From Anas platyrhynchos (lineage: Eukaryota > Chordata > Aves > Anseriformes > Anatidae): a stretch of DNA of 64,000 nt. Below, piece after piece: positions 1-9,990 of the stretch (the first letter of the stretch is position 1; the number at the start of each line of letters is the position of its first letter). The stretch lies in assembly GCF_047663525.1 (NCBI RefSeq), contig NC_092597.1, positions 22,522,001 through 22,586,000 on the forward strand. The letters run 5' to 3'. The notes beneath the pieces were generated by a model, which was not told the origin of the DNA, did not search any database, and saw only the letters and a list, made by a program, of their open reading frames with translations. The position numbers were made by a program, and so were the translations under genes.

Positions 1-1158
1 AGCAGCAAAAGAATGGGAGAATTTGGCAATGATTTTCCTGATGCAACCTTGCCTTGGAGAGGAGGGGAACACCGTGGTACAGTGTCAGTGTGATGTTTCC
101 TGGCTGCTTTTCCAAAGGAAAGTCATGGGAACTGTTGCTTTTGACTTGTGCAAATTCCTTAGGTTGCCAGTACAGATACTGCAGGTCCTGTTGCAAAACG
201 TTGTTTTAATTGCTGTTGTAGTCTGATAGAGAGCGTGGCTGGGAGGGCGAGCCCTTGCAGGTGGCTGTGAAGTCTGGCTTCACCTCTCAAAGCCATCAGG
301 GGCACAGGGAAACTCTGGGCTCTGCTCCCAGCGGAGGATTTGTGCTGCTTATTCCTGGCTGCCAGCAGTCACGCTAGGAGCCGCGGTTTGGCTCTGCTGC
401 TTCAGCAAGGAAGAGATCATTCCCTCTGTGCAACAGAGCCAAGGGCCAGAGGGTGAATTTCTGGGGTCTGAACTTGTTTTGTCTCCTGAAACAAGTGGTA
501 AACTGGAACCTTCCTGGGGAAATGTGTGCCAGGTGTCAGCAAGCCCTTGCCTTTGCAGCATCCTTCCAAAAGTCTAGTAGTCACCCTGAGTCACCTTGGA
601 AGGAGCTGGGTGCCTGCAGAAGGATCAACTCTGAAATCTGGGCGACTACAGATGGTGGGGACCAGGGGATAGGGTTTTCTCCAGGGTTTGCCCTGCTGGC
701 TTTGGTGTGCACCTTGAGTGCTGCTTGCTGGTGCTGAGCTGGCCACCAGTGAGAGATGGAGCCTACGCCGGGCACAGAGCAGGCGTTAGCAGCTGTGAGT
801 TACAGCTGCAGCTTTCAGATGTCCTGGGAGCATCCAGACAGCCTTGACAGGAGCTCTAAAGAACACGCTCAGTTAAGAACGTAGGTCACGGCTCTCCTGC
901 ATCAGTTTCAGCTGTGTTTAAGAAGCAGTTTCGGGCAGAGCACCCTGGTGTGGGCTGGAGGTGCAGAGGGATCTGATGGTGGCAGTACGGGTGGCTAGTG
1001 CCAGTGTCAGTGCCTGCTCTGTGTGGTGGGATGCAGTGGTGCTGAGCAGGCTTCCCAGCTGGTTACAATGGCATCACAAGTCCCTTACCTTATGGGTTCA
1101 GTCCCAGAGCTTGTTTCTTAGGGCTTTTGTTGATGTCTGCTCTTGTGTCTGCCCTCAG
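1..1158 (+). other. HACD3: HACD3 intron (partial, upstream of first visible exon)
   Basis: No coding exon is visible here. The preceding HACD3 exon, carrying the rest of the N-terminal CS domain, must lie left of the window, because the first exon seen starts in mid-domain. The sequence is of moderate GC content and ends in a pyrimidine-containing stretch and CAG acceptor at 1156-1158. No repeat or RNA gene was recognised. Confidence 0.7.
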
Positions 1159-1323
1159 CCCGTGTGCAGGGTGACTCAAAGGCAGCTGAACATCACCGTG
1201 CAGAAGAAGGAGAGTAACTGGTGGGAGAGGCTCACCAAGCAGGAGAAGCGCCCGCTCTTCCTCGCTCCTGACTTTGACCGCTGGTTAGATGAATCGGATG
1301 CTGAAATGGAACTGAGGGAGAAG
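1159..1323 (+). CDS. HACD3: HACD3 coding exon, C-terminal half of CS domain
   Basis: 55 codons, phase 0 at both ends. Acceptor CCCTCAG, donor AAG|GTCAGT. Contains VTQRQLNITVQKK and the WWERLTKQEKRPLFLAPDF stretch typical of HACD3 and p23-like CS domains. Confidence 0.96.
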
Positions 1324-4300
1324 GTCAGTGCTGCGGGCACGTGGTGCTTGTGCAGCCAGCTTCAGAGCAATGATAGCTGTTCCTCTGCATGTGAGCTTGT
1401 TTTATTCCTTTAGCTGCAGTTGTCTGGCGTGCTTGCTGCTGATGCTTTTTCATACAGATCTCAGGTAGACTTAGTTAAGCAGCTCAGATTTTAGCAGGAA
1501 TTCAGGAAAAGGCACACTTCTGGCTAAAAGGAGCAGCAGTTTGAATCTGAACTGTTGGCTGCACACCAGGTCAGCGCCGGCTGAGCCTGCACCTGAAGGC
1601 TTGCACCTCCTGCCCTATGCCCTAGCAGTCCTGTGTCCCGATCCATTCATGTCAAGGGGACACGTGTAGCCCAGAGACACCAGTCCTGGACATGGCTTGT
1701 CTGAAAAGCAGAGCTTTCAGTTTCTGTGTGTGCTGTTTCCTGAGCTGCTGGGCTGGCCCTGGCTGTGCGTTCCCACCATGTGGTTATCTCGAGCAGCTTA
1801 ATACAGCAGGGAAGTGAAAGCCCATCTTGGAAAACACTTGAACAGAGCACATTTCTGCTAACTTTTAAAACAAACGCTGCCCTGTTCCCCTCCACAGCCA
1901 CTGAGGAGAAAGGGCTGCTGCAATGCCAGAAACCAGAAAGCAGCAGTGAGGGGCGCGCAGAGAGCCAGGGCTCGATGTTCTGTTTCCATCAGGTCTCTGG
2001 TGGGTCATGAAATGTCTTAAGGAACAGTTCTGAGAAGCAGCAGTAATTAAGAATTAACACAGAAAACACCTGGCTTTTCAGCAAAAGCACCTAACATAAT
2101 ACCTAGTGAAGGCAGGGTAACCACTTAACACCCTCTGCTTTCTTTCTGGGTGAGAAACGTGCTCTGTTTTATGCCGGTGAACATTTAAACCTAGCAAGTG
2201 GCTGCTTAGCTGAGGTTTAAACCCGCTAGCTTTGCAGTAGGATAGTTATCAAATCAGTTGCTAATTACAGTAACACTTGCTAAAACTTTATCCTTCATCT
2301 TAAGGAAGAAGAAAAGATTAGCAAAATGAAAATAGAATCCAGAGTCCCAAAAGACCGTAAGTAACCGTACCTTTCTAGTAAGCTGGGGGTTAGAAAGCTT
2401 CTGTTGCTCAGACACATGAGCCTCAACTCTCATGGAGCAATTTTGACTGGCTTGGTGCATCTTGGAGGGGGATCTTTGTATTACACCATTTAGAAATTCA
2501 GTAAAAATGCAGTAAAATTTAAAAATCTGACTAGCGAGACTTCATTTCTAGTAGTTGATGGTAAAAGCAGGCAGAGCCCACAATGCACACAACTATCCTT
2601 TTATCAAAATCAGTAATTCCCCTTCTTGTATTCTGGGTTCTCACAGAAAGCCTGGTTTGCAGCTCTAATCTTTGCAGGAGTGTTACCATTGTACTGTGCT
2701 CATCTGATGTGTTTATTGATTTTAGCTTTCAAACACCTGAAGAAAGGATACTTAATCATGTATAATCTTGTGCAGTTTTTGGGATTCTCTTGGATTTTTG
2801 TGAACATGACAGTACGACTCTTCATCTTAGGAAAAGGCAAGTAATAAGCAGTTTTATTCACATTGCAGGGGATTGTTCTGTTTCTAGTGTTGCTTTTAAC
2901 ACTTCCTAAATAGTTAAGTCTAAAGGAAGACACATTTAGGAAATGAAACAGTAAATGCACCACTGAAGTGCACAACAAAAGCTTCTCAAAAGCCATCACA
3001 GTGTCAGGGATAGGAAGATGCTGTCTTGAAATGACAGTTGTGTATTCTGATGAATGATGTTTGTACTCTGACAAGATTACAAGTGAAGAAATCAGTTGAG
3101 AGAACATCTCGCTTAACTGCAATGCCAGTCTTTTTGAAAATGACCTGGGCAAAATATTTTGAAGTGAGAATCCTACATTCTGTTGCAGTACAGTGCTATC
3201 ACTTTTTTTTTGGTAGTAATTACTGTAATAGCTCTTGATCCCTTTGTGTGTGAAACAGAACACTTGAGCAGTGCTTCTGGCCTAACTGCTGGGACTTCAA
3301 GGTAAGGCCTATGAAGTGTAATTACTCATAATGCTGCTTCAAATATAAATAGATTCCTGTTATCAGAAGCTACGCTGCTGCCCCAGCTTTCTGAATGTTG
3401 AAATTCATTTGTCTTTAAAATGGTTTTGTCTTACAGATTCCTTCTATGATACATTTCACACTATTTCTGACATGATGTATTTCTGTCAGACCCTGGCATT
3501 AATGGAAGTCGTGAACGCACTAATAGGGCTAGTCAGATCACCGCTGATACCTGCTATAATCCAGGTAATATTTTAGAATTCTTCTCCTTGTTCCTCCCAT
3601 GTTTAAAGTAAATCTGTAGTTTACTTCACTGTCTTGACTCTCCTAAGTGGTACAACCTCACTGGCACTGAACTAGAGAATGTTACCCCAGAGGTAGAAAT
3701 CCAAGTTTCCCAGCCTTAGTTGTGGCAGGCTCTCTTCTAACACCTGTGTACAGTACTTTGGGACAACAAAAGCAAGAAGTAGCTGACAAAAACTACATGA
3801 TTCTGATTTGGTTCCAGTGCCCTTTTTTTCCTGACTGTGGTTGTTGTGAATAAAAATGAAGCTCGATGACTTAAGAATAGGTACCATGGACCTAAATAGA
3901 GAGTTAAAAAGGTGTGCTCGAAAAAGCAGGTGACAGCTCTGCTGCCTAGTTATGTGCTGAGCACAGACCTGTTTCACGCTGGAAGAGTAGATAACCTGCA
4001 TGCTGCTGACAGCAAGGTCTTGCTCTCTCTTTTAGATGGAGGGTGTGAGCATTCCTTAATTTGTTTTTCTTAAACAGGTATTTGGAAGAAACTTTATTTT
4101 GTTTGTTGTCCTGGGAAGCTTAGAGGAAATGCAGAGCAAAGCTGTGGTGTTCTTCGTGTTTTATTTCTGGAGTATCATTGAGCTGTTCAGGTTTGTGGGA
4201 TTTTTCCATTAGCAGGTGTGGGCAGAACCATCTAGTTCTTTGCAAGAATTCTGTAGCCTTCCCTAGGTTACTCAATCTGCCAAAAGTTGGGATGAGATGG

Positions 4301-7026
4301 GAGCCTAGAAGATAATACTACCCTGAGTTAAGGATAACCTGTTGCTTTCCCTTGGGAAATTCAGCCCTCTAGAAGTATTCTTAAATTGAATGATTACTTC
4401 CTTAATCCTTTACTTACTTAAAGGATTAAATGAGATGCACTGTGCTCTGTTTCTCTTTAAAAAGTAAAGTATTTTAAAGGTTTGTTAGGCAAGTGAGGCA
4501 GTTAAATTCATCCGTATGATTAGAGTAACAGCATTCTGTAATCTACCAAATAATGGTGTCCAAAAAAAAAGTGTCCATCATAAGCAACAGGTACATTTTT
4601 TAAATATTCTTGTGCTGCTTGGGAATTATATTGATTATTCTATACTGCATATACGTGCAAGACTAATTCTATTAGCAGCTTGCATTTTAAATGCTGTTTC
4701 TTCTAACACTGAATTGGCTTTAGGTATCCATATTACATGCTTTCATGCATTGGTATTGAATGGAAACCACTTACCTGGCTCCGTTACACCACCTGGATCC
4801 CTCTCTACCCTTTAGGAGGCTTGGCTGAAGGTATTTAAAAAAACCTGTAATAATCAAGATTAAGGCTGGGCAAATAATTCCATTTTTGGTTTGGCTGCTG
4901 GACTAAAAATTAATAGAATAGAATAACAGATAAATAGCCCTTTGCTTTGAGCTGAACCAAATGTAAGCGTTTTTATCTTTCTTACTGAACCAAACATTTT
5001 CTCAATTTAATGTGAACAGAAGTCATCGTTTTGGGCACTGGAGAGGAAAGTAAAGGCAACAAAAGGTTAGCGGAACAAAGTGACCAAGCGTGCGCTGCAG
5101 ACCATGCAAGCGTTACAGGAAGACAACGCTCGCTTCCCTCTGCTGATCCGAGGCACTGTATTTGCTTTTGTCTGCTAGACCTGACTTGGTCAGTCTAGCT
5201 TGGGTTCACACCAGCTTACCAATTTTGATGTTATCTTGTAAATCATTGCACAGGACAGGCAGGGGCTGATTGTTCCCCTGAAAGCAGCACAGCCTGTTTC
5301 TGAGACAGGCACAGTGCTTGCCTGATGGGGCTCTGCTCCCTTGCTGCTTGCTCTGAGAGTGTCAGCTCCATGGAGAGGTGGGCCCCTAGTTCTCTTGCTG
5401 CCCCTCCTCTAGAGGGGAGGGGGCTTCTCGGCAAACTCTGCTGTCTTAACGGGTCTGGATTTTCTTTTTTTAAAATTTTTAATACGCATATCACTGCTCA
5501 GCTTCTAGATGTAGGAAATGTGTTGTAATCATACCTGTCAGAGCCTGTTTCTATGAGCCAGGAGTAGGCAGTGCATTGCCCAACCCTAGGTAGAGGAAAG
5601 ACTATGCCTGTTTCATTGCTGTGGGCATTTCTGCACGGTAAATACTGCTGGTGAAAGCTCAGCCAGCCAAGTAGTTGTGTGCAAGAAGTGTCTCACCAGG
5701 CAAGTTTATCGTGCTGAGACTTTTATGGCTAAACTACTGCCTGAGCTACCTGCTTACCATCATACTGCATGTCTAAAGTTAGCTTTAAAATGGGTTCAGA
5801 AGTAACACAAACTAATGAGAGCTAGTAAATAAGGGAACATCTTTACAAAGTCGGTGGGGGCTAGGCAACCGTATATCCTACTTGTTTGATAACCACATCT
5901 TTCTGTTTTCAGCTGTCTGTCTCATTCAGTCCATTCCAATCTTCAGTGAAACAGGGAAATTTAGTCTGGGATTGCCAAATCCACTGAATGTCACAATCCA
6001 GTTTTCATTCTTGCTTCAGTTATACCTTATAGCCTTGTTTTTAGGTAAGATACTTAATTGTATTTCTCACTACTGAAATTAAAAGGCCAAATTTCTCTAA
6101 GTACATTTCTCCTAGAAAAGTTAAATTTCTGTATTTCTGGGATCATGCAGCAAAAAATTGTTTGAGACTAAGCATTGTCCTGTTTCTTGTTTTATATAAG
6201 TTGTCAAAGATAAGGGGAACACACCTACAGTTAGCACTGGTTAGCCCCTAAGGAGGAGACCTTAGTAACAGGTTAGCAGGATTATCTACAGCTGACTCAG
6301 GTTAAAAGTGAACTTTTTACATGTTACTTATAATCTCACTATAGCTTAGTTTCACCCTGTTACATGTTATTTGAGCTTCAGAATGATTTAGTGGAAATCT
6401 AAACATAATGCCAAATTAAAACTGCTTATAGAAGGCTTTTTAAGTAGTAGTATATTTAAAGAAGAACAGTGCATCGACCTTATGTGGTTTCTTGTGTTAC
6501 ACTTCTAAACATAAGATAACATCATATGCACACTCAGTATGTCTGCACAGCGAGACGTCTCTTTAGGCAGGAAGGATGAATTTCACCTAGAATTTTGAAC
6601 TGAACTTTCACTAGATTTCTCCCTATTGCAAACATTGCCTAAAGAATACCTTCAGGAGAGGTTCAGTCTGAAACACTTGTTTGATCCTTTCTCAGCTCTG
6701 CACAGCTGGTGTTGGCAGCTTTGTAAAAGTGACAAACCAAGCCTCTGAATGAGCAGCCTCAGTACCAAGCAACCTGTGCAGGAACTCCCACCTAATCCAA
6801 CAAGAAAATACAAGCATTAGCTATCAATGTTATGTATGCTCCTAAACCCTTGTGTGTTTATTACTATTTTTTTTTTTTTAATTTGGTACAGCCATTTAGC
6901 TTTGAAGTGATGCAATAGCATCCAACCTAAACACTTCATTCTTTTTCAGGGGTATTTGTAAACTTCCGTTATCTCTACAAGCAAAGGAAACAGCACCTTG
7001 GACCAAAGAAGAGAAAGATGAAGTAA
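1159..7026 (+). CDS. HACD3: HACD3, very-long-chain (3R)-3-hydroxyacyl-CoA dehydratase 3 (5'-partial, exons joined)
   Basis: HACD3 is an ER membrane dehydratase that removes water from 3-hydroxyacyl-CoA in the third step of very-long-chain fatty acid elongation; in mammals it is also known as B-IND1/PTPLAD1, a Rac1 effector. Eight exons are visible: 1159-1323, 2305-2356, 2726-2836, 3437-3564, 4078-4190, 4724-4830, 5913-6044 and 6950-7026. They encode 294 residues plus a stop; the human protein has 362, so about 68 N-terminal residues are off the left edge. Domains in order are the end of the p23-like CS domain (PLFLAPDFDRWLDESDAE), a charged linker, then the PTPLA/Phs1 domain with several hydrophobic membrane segments. 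The family's catalytic Tyr and Glu are kept in LYPLGGLAE. The tail is basic (PKKRKMK), fitting ER residence. The linker diverges most from human. Introns 1324-2304, 2357-2725, 2837-3436, 3565-4077, 4191-4723, 4831-5912 and 6045-6949 hold nothing else I recognise. Confidence 0.97.
2305..2356 (+). CDS. HACD3: HACD3 coding exon, charged linker
   Basis: A 52-nt exon (phase 0 to 1) encoding EEEKISKMKIESRVPKD. Acceptor CTTAAG, donor GACC|GTAAGT. It is too short to show as an open frame; it was placed by homology to the human linker EERLNKLRLESE and by phase match to both neighbours. Confidence 0.9.
2726..2836 (+). CDS. HACD3: HACD3 coding exon, first membrane segment
   Basis: 111 nt (2 + 36 codons + 1). 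Encodes HLKKGYLIMYNLVQFLGF and SWIFVNMTVRLFILGK, the first hydrophobic segment. The donor that keeps the frame is AAAG|GCAAGT, a GC donor (see findings). Confidence 0.93.
3437..3564 (+). CDS. HACD3: HACD3 coding exon
   Basis: 128 nt (2 + 42 codons). Encodes SFYDTFHTISDMMYFCQTL and the following segment through the ALIGLVRSPLIPAIIQ motif. Acceptor TTACAG, donor CCAG|GTAATA. Confidence 0.95.
4078..4190 (+). CDS. HACD3: HACD3 coding exon
   Basis: 113 nt (37 codons + 2). Encodes VFGRNFILFVVLGSLEEMQ, then AVVFFVFYFWSIIELFR. Acceptor TAAACAG, donor TTCAG|GTTTGT. The last codon (Arg) is split with the next exon. Confidence 0.95.
4724..4830 (+). CDS. HACD3: HACD3 coding exon with catalytic Tyr/Glu
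   Basis: 107 nt (1 + 35 codons + 1). Encodes YPYYMLSCIGIEWKPLTWL and RYTTWIPLYPLGGLAE. Tyr and Glu in Y-P-L-G-G-L-A-E occupy the positions of the catalytic pair of Phs1/HACD dehydratases. Acceptor GCTTTAG, donor GAAG|GTATTT. Confidence 0.96.
5913..6044 (+). CDS. HACD3: HACD3 coding exon
   Basis: 132 nt (2 + 43 codons + 1). Encodes VCLIQSIPIFSETGKFSLGL followed by a hydrophobic segment FSFLLQLYLIALFLG. Acceptor GTTTTCAG, donor TTAG|GTAAGA. Confidence 0.95.
6950..7026 (+). CDS. HACD3: HACD3 last coding exon and stop
   Basis: Encodes VFVNFRYLYKQRKQHLGPKK then RKMK and TAA. Acceptor CTTTTTCAG, preceded by a long T run at about 6867-6879. The basic tail aligns with the lysine-rich end of human HACD3. 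Confidence 0.96.
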
Positions 7027-8114
7027 AGGAGGACTGCAATGCTTTCTTATTTAACTTAATGAAAAGATAAGCCTCTAATTCTTACGGTTTTAGCCACTGT
7101 AATTTAAAGAATTTTGTAAAATTAAATGATCATACTCTATTTCATGATTTCATAGTGAATTCAGGTAACATTCCCATATACTGTATTTTGTTCCCTTTCA
7201 ATCATACGTATGCATGACATTTACCACTGAACGGTTACATTTAAACTTGTATCCTATCAACTGCCATGTTAGGAAGAAACCCTATTATCTGCAATTATCT
7301 GCATATAATATGCTTTTAAACAGTGGAGCAGCACTAAACAGAAATAGCGTTTATCTTTTAATTGGGTATTTGCTCTTTCAATATTGCATGCAGATAAGGC
7401 TTCTGATGTTGGGATATACTGCTGGCTGGCCCATGCTGTTCCTGGGGGGCTTTGTGGTGGCACGAGGAGCACAGTCTGAGACCACTGCGAACAATGTTTG
7501 GGTGTATATTAACGGTAGGGGTAAACTTGCTCAGCCTTCACACCCCCTTTTTTTGGGCAGCATACTGATGTTGCAGAATTAAAACCAGAAGTAGCTGGCT
7601 GATGTCAATTTAAATGCTACATACCCCTTTAATCCGTCTCTAGTTTAGTCTGAACAAAATAAGGGCATTGTGTGGAGCATAGCAACACCCATATACCTGT
7701 AGCAAGGAAGCTGCAGCTCTGTCCCATGGTGAGAAATGCTTTCCTGATTGATAATGCAAGCACTGAAAAATAAGGAAACAAGGAAACACGGGTACCAGCT
7801 TTCTCCTAGCATGTGGAAACCAGAACAACTCCCTCCCAGTCATAGAAATGGAAATACCAAACAACACTGATTGTTCCTGCCACAGCTGTAGCTCCTGCAT
7901 TTATAGCCTTTTGAAAGGCAACAATGACTGCTTTTCTACTTAAAACTTAGGGGTACGGCTAACAAATAGGTGTATGTGCTTTGCTGGCTGTTCCCTGTTG
8001 GGATGGAGTGGTGGGTCAAACAAATCATCTATTATTGTGATACCATATCAAATCTCACTAAGGGAGCTCCTGCGTAGGGTTTGAAGGGACCCTATTTCCT
8101 CTGTGCTTGCTTTA

Positions 8115-8120
8115 AATAAA
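8115..8120 (+). terminator. HACD3: Possible proximal HACD3 poly(A) signal
   Basis: AATAAA inside the 3'UTR. A proximal site here would cut the UTR roughly in half. Only the hexamer supports it. Confidence 0.35.
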
Positions 8121-8955
8121 ACCAACAAGATCTGTTCCCCTTCCATTCCAGGACATGCTGTCTCTCACCTGGAAACCTTCATTTCAGTTGGCTTCATTTC
8201 AGCATGCCCTTCTGACACCTAGCCTCCTCCAATTGATTCCAGACCCCTTTGGCCCATTCAATGAAGTTTAGGGAGTATACTGCAGGTGTGCTCTAAAACC
8301 ACGTTGTGGTTATAAACAGGTTGCTTCACAACTGCTGCTTCCCCCAGGGCAATGTAAAGCAAAGCCAGCAATCCAGATCAGGCACTGAAGCTGAGATTAG
8401 CATCGTGCCATTTTACTACTTGCATTACCTTTTTCTACTGTAAAATGACGTGAATCCTCCAGAAAGTTATTTTCTATACTTAAAGATAACAAACAGCTTA
8501 CTATTTGTGACATGGCCCCAGTGATTGCTACTGTAAAGGAAGGAAAATAATGCTGTAAAGAGATTATAAAAAAGAGCTGGTACAAGCTCCACACTGCATT
8601 TCACAATTGTGTTTTGTCAACAAGAGGCATGATGCAATTTCTCTTTAGAGATACTTGAGGCTCAGTTGCAAAGAAGAGTGCAGGTAACTTTCTCAGAAGA
8701 GCTGAGCGTTATTTACACACTTTCACTACAGCACACACTGTACATATGTTTGAAGTATGTCAAAGGACTGAACTAGCTGACTTGGAACAGCAAAGATCAC
8801 TTTCATACTTTAATTACTGGGCATTTAAACTTCTGTTATAAAATCCGTATGTACTCATACATGATATTTCTCAGTGAAACTGTGGTACCTAGTGCGAGCT
8901 GTAATGGATCTTACACTACTGAGTTTTAGTCCTTCAGAAAGAATGTGTTTCTATT

Positions 8956-8961
8956 AATAAA
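8956..8961 (+). terminator. HACD3: HACD3 poly(A) signal AATAAA
   Basis: Canonical AATAAA followed within 20-60 nt by T/G-rich sequence (tttgctttgagttcag), the usual downstream element. It is the last + strand signal before the INTS14 3' end apart from the AATAAA at 9194. Confidence 0.75.
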
Positions 8962-9154
8962 GATTTACAACCAGATTTTGCTTTGAGTTCAGTTATTTGC
9001 TCTTTTCCCTGAATGCATTAAGTTGTATAATTTACTACTCAATGCTCATGATAAAGAGCTGACATCCAACCATCACCAGGTCGATGTTTTAGGCCTGTGC
9101 ATGCCTAAGCATGCACCCGGTAAGGTTGCTATGAAAATGGAGCGAAACCAACTT

Positions 9155-9738
9155 AAGTTTTCCTGAAGAATTACTCTTTATTAATATTACACAAATAAAA
9201 AAATTGTCTCAAAAGATTAAGTTACTTTTACAAGTACCAGCACTGCAATGCCAGTGGTAATGTTCATTACTGCGGTACAGGCTAGCTTTCACGATGGGCA
9301 CACAATTAGTGACAACACCCTGAAATTAGCTCTGTATCTGATTTTGCAGAGTGATTCTCACATGTTTTCTTTGGACTGATCAATTCCATGTATAAAATAA
9401 TAGTAGCTGCCTTTTAGGATGCTTTTGCCAGTGATTTCAGTTATCTAGTAACCACATTCTTGGGAGGCCAAAAGCCACAAGGAGCGAGGCCTGTGATGGC
9501 ATTTTCTTTCTCTCCTCACATGTACTAAGGAACCGACTCTGGGACACTTTATAGTTTCCAGGCCTGACTGAAGCCACCACAGATTAGTTACACTTAAGAA
9601 AGCATTGATGCAGTAAAGGGCCCCTGTTTGAATAGGGAGTTCTCCAGCCAGTAATTAAAGAGGCCCTAGAAAGTAAACAGGACAAGAAAATTTGAACAAT
9701 TTGAGTCTTAATCTGTAGAAGTTCCCAAACTGGAGACT
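9155..9738 (-). other. INTS14: INTS14 3' untranslated region
   Basis: About 580 nt between the TGA at 9739-9741 and the - strand poly(A) signal. No ORF or repeat seen. The distal limit is estimated from the signal. Confidence 0.7.
9177..9182 (-). terminator. INTS14: INTS14 poly(A) signal (AATAAA on - strand)
   Basis: TTTATT on + reads AATAAA on -. It lies 557 nt after the INTS14 stop, so the 3'UTR runs roughly 9155-9738. Only about 180 bp separate this end from the HACD3 end. Confidence 0.75.
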
Positions 9739-9990
9739 TCACATTCTTTCAGTGCCAGTACTGGGGAAGTCTGTCTGCAGTGGAGCAATGTTATGATCAT
9801 AGGCAGCGTATTCAGAAGCCCCAGTACTTGCCACTTTAAGCTGCTGTGCAGCATGCGTGAGCTGAAACGCTGCATCGGGATGAGCTGTGTCAGGCAGCAG
9901 TGTGCACTCCCGCTCCAGCATGTCTGCCACACCTTTCAAGAGGTCCAAAAAGCCAAAGGCCAGGGCTGCCTTTCGTAAACGGTTCAGTTC
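9739..9990 (-). CDS. INTS14: INTS14 last coding exon and stop
   Basis: 84 codons including TGA: ELNRLRKAALAFGFLDLLKG through TDFPSTGTERM. Acceptor TTCTTTGCAG. This C-terminal helical segment is among the best conserved parts of the protein. Confidence 0.97.
   Translation of the reverse strand, partial: ELNRLRKAALAFGFLDLLKGVADMLERECTLLPDTAHPDAAFQLTHAAQQLKVASTGASEYAAYDHNIAPLQTDFPSTGTERM

Larger units (their letters stand above)
7027..8985 (+). other. HACD3: HACD3 3' untranslated region
   Basis: About 1.95 kb from the stop codon to the AATAAA at 8956-8961, AT-rich with no credible ORF. An earlier AATAAA at 8115-8120 could give a shorter transcript of about 1.1 kb 3'UTR. The end coordinate is an estimate (signal plus about 20 nt). 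Confidence 0.75.

Noticed and set aside
1-1158. Possible additional HACD3 exon at the left edge
   Set aside because: I searched for the CS-domain sequence that should precede PVCRVTQRQ and found no match with splice sites. The missing exons are presumably outside the window.
2700-3263. 187-codon open frame antisense to HACD3
   Set aside because: It overlaps a real HACD3 exon on the other strand, has no recognisable domain and ignores splice sites. It is a chance frame in AT-rich sequence.
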